Assembly: GCA_955652215.1 (NCBI GenBank)
Contig: CATPAX010000042.1
Span: forward strand, 1 to 5,652
DNA from: an uncultured Solirubrobacteraceae bacterium
Lineage (GTDB): Bacteria > Actinomycetota > Thermoleophilia > Solirubrobacterales > Solirubrobacteraceae
Length of the DNA stretch: 5,652 nucleotides
Reading direction: 5' to 3'
How positions within the stretch are numbered: position 1 is the stretch's first letter; every line of letters starts with the position of its first letter. The position numbers and the translations under genes are program-made. Below are positions 4,796 through 5,652 of the stretch, one piece after another. Below the pieces are notes generated by a model. That model saw only the letters and a program-made list of their open reading frames with translations. It had not been told where the DNA came from and made no database searches.

Positions 4796-5652
4796 ATGGA
4801 GCGACTGTTCGGCGAGGATGACTCGCCGGTGGCCAGTAGGGGCGCGCCGGCTGCGGCCAGTGTCCCGCTGGCCACCAGGATGCGTCCCTCGAGGCTCGAG
4901 GAGTTCGTCGGACAGCGGCAGCTGCTGGCTCCCGGATCGGCGCTCCGGCGATCGATCGAGGAAGGACACCCGCATTCGATGATCCTCCACGGACCACCCG
5001 GGAGCGGTAAGACGACCCTGGCCCGACTTGTCGCGGAAGCTTCGGATGCCGCATTCGAGGAGGAGAGCGCGGTCCAGGCCGGGCGGGCTGAGGTCCGCGC
5101 GGTGATCGAGCGTGCCCGAGAGCGCCTGAGCACGAGCGGTAAGCCGACGATCTTTTTCCTCGATGAGATCCACCGTTTCAATAAGGCCCAGCAGGACGCG
5201 CTGCTGCCGTCGGTCGAGGAGGGGCTCGTGACGCTGATCGGCGCCACCACCGAGAACCCCTACTTCGAAGTCAACTCTGCGCTTCTGTCCCGCACCCGCA
5301 TCTACGAGCTCGAGGGTCTCGATGAGGACGACGTCAGGGCGCTGCTCGACCGGGCGGTGGCTCGCGGCGAGTGCGGATCGCCCGAGCGGGTCGATCCCAG
5401 CGCGCTCGAGTTCCTCGCCCAGCGCTCCGGCGGGGATGCCCGGACCGCGCTCAACGCGCTCGAGCTGGCGTGTGAAGCGGCGGGCTCCGATGCGCCCGTG
5501 ACCCTTGAGCACGCGCAGGACGCACTGCAGCGGCGGGCGCTTCTCTACGACCGGCAGGCCGACCGCCACTACGACACGATCTCAGCCTGGATCAAGGCAA
5601 CTCGCGGCTCGGACCCCGACGCGTCGCTCTACTACCTCGCGGTGATGCTCGA
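4796..5652 (+). CDS. rarA: Replication-associated recombination protein A, RarA/MgsA AAA+ ATPase (partial, 3' end cut off)
   Basis: RarA is a cytoplasmic clamp-loader-like ATPase that acts at stalled replication forks. The window holds 285 complete codons of a protein usually about 420-450 residues long. The start region shows [17 protein letters not shown] (24-40), the typical opening of the family. Walker A is GPPGSGKT (66-73), Walker B is FFLDE (120-124) leading into [14 protein letters not shown], sensor 1 lies in GATTENP (149-155), and the arginine finger is probably Arg166 in LLSR. The AAA+ lid follows, with [12 protein letters not shown], and the last visible part contains [16 protein letters not shown], the conserved start of the C-terminal tetramerisation region. 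The ATG at 4796 is chosen because it is the natural family start. No Shine-Dalgarno precedes it, and a -10-like TACTTT four bases upstream suggests leaderless transcription. The gene diverges from the aldehyde dehydrogenase operon and is probably unrelated to it in function. Confidence 0.95.
   Translation, partial: MERLFGEDDSPVASRGAPAAASVPLATRMRPSRLEEFVGQRQLLAPGSALRRSIEEGHPHSMILHGPPGSGKTTLARLVAEASDAAFEEESAVQAGRAEVRAVIERARERLSTSGKPTIFFLDEIHRFNKAQQDALLPSVEEGLVTLIGATTENPYFEVNSALLSRTRIYELEGLDEDDVRALLDRAVARGECGSPERVDPSALEFLAQRSGGDARTALNALELACEAAGSDAPVTLEHAQDALQRRALLYDRQADRHYDTISAWIKATRGSDPDASLYYLAVML

Noticed and set aside
4710..5054. N-terminal extension of the first aldehyde dehydrogenase up to a start at 5054
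   Set aside because: The extra 115 residues are rich in Arg, Pro and Trp, have no counterpart in the family and are antisense to rarA. The ATG at 4709 gives the standard length of 486 residues.
4706..5569. A 287-codon minus-strand frame across rarA
   Set aside because: It lies opposite the RarA Walker A, Walker B and sensor motifs. Only its last 13 codons fall in the intergenic gap, and those are considered separately as a possible leader peptide.
1..5652. CRISPR array, insertion sequence, tRNA or rRNA genes
   Set aside because: No regularly spaced direct repeats, transposase motifs with terminal repeats, cloverleaf-like segments or rRNA signatures were seen on either strand.

Overview
The DNA is GC-rich and strongly biased to G/C at third codon positions. 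Gene starts are often overlapped with the preceding stop. The RarA wording and the aldehyde dehydrogenase and lysine-dehydrogenase-like families fit a high-GC actinobacterium, perhaps Thermoleophilia/Solirubrobacterales. That placement is an impression from protein similarity recalled from memory, not a search.

Layout, left to right. (1) Positions 1-53 hold the 3' end of a plus-strand gene whose last residues are hydrophobic. (2) Positions 54-396 are the gap between two convergent genes. It has hairpin-forming repeats and only unconvincing reading frames. (3) Positions 397-4709 are a minus-strand cluster read from right to left: a possible 12-residue leader peptide (4706-4744), an aldehyde dehydrogenase resembling alpha-ketoglutaric semialdehyde dehydrogenases (3249-4709), a 49-codon small ORF that exactly fills the apparent gap (3103-3252), a second aldehyde dehydrogenase with ALDH7-like features (1535-3106), and a lysine 6-dehydrogenase/saccharopine-dehydrogenase-fold protein (397-1521). 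(4) Positions 4710-4795 are a short divergent promoter region. (5) From 4796 to the window end runs the N-terminal two thirds or so of the replication-associated AAA+ ATPase RarA on the plus strand.

The cluster looks like a catabolic operon. The best-supported reading is oxidation of L-lysine by the last gene to 2-aminoadipate 6-semialdehyde (allysine, in equilibrium with piperideine-6-carboxylate), followed by oxidation of that aldehyde to 2-aminoadipate by the ALDH7-like enzyme. The first aldehyde dehydrogenase may act on another semialdehyde, possibly further down the route. The pathway assignment is inference from family resemblance.

The least expected observation is how tightly the cluster is joined. 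The leader ORF stop overlaps the first dehydrogenase start (ATGA), that gene's stop overlaps the small ORF start (GTGA), and the small ORF stop overlaps the second dehydrogenase start (ATGA). A 17-base perfect inverted repeat centred on the second dehydrogenase's stop codon sits just before the last gene. The small ORF resembles no family I recognise and would be missed by most gene callers.
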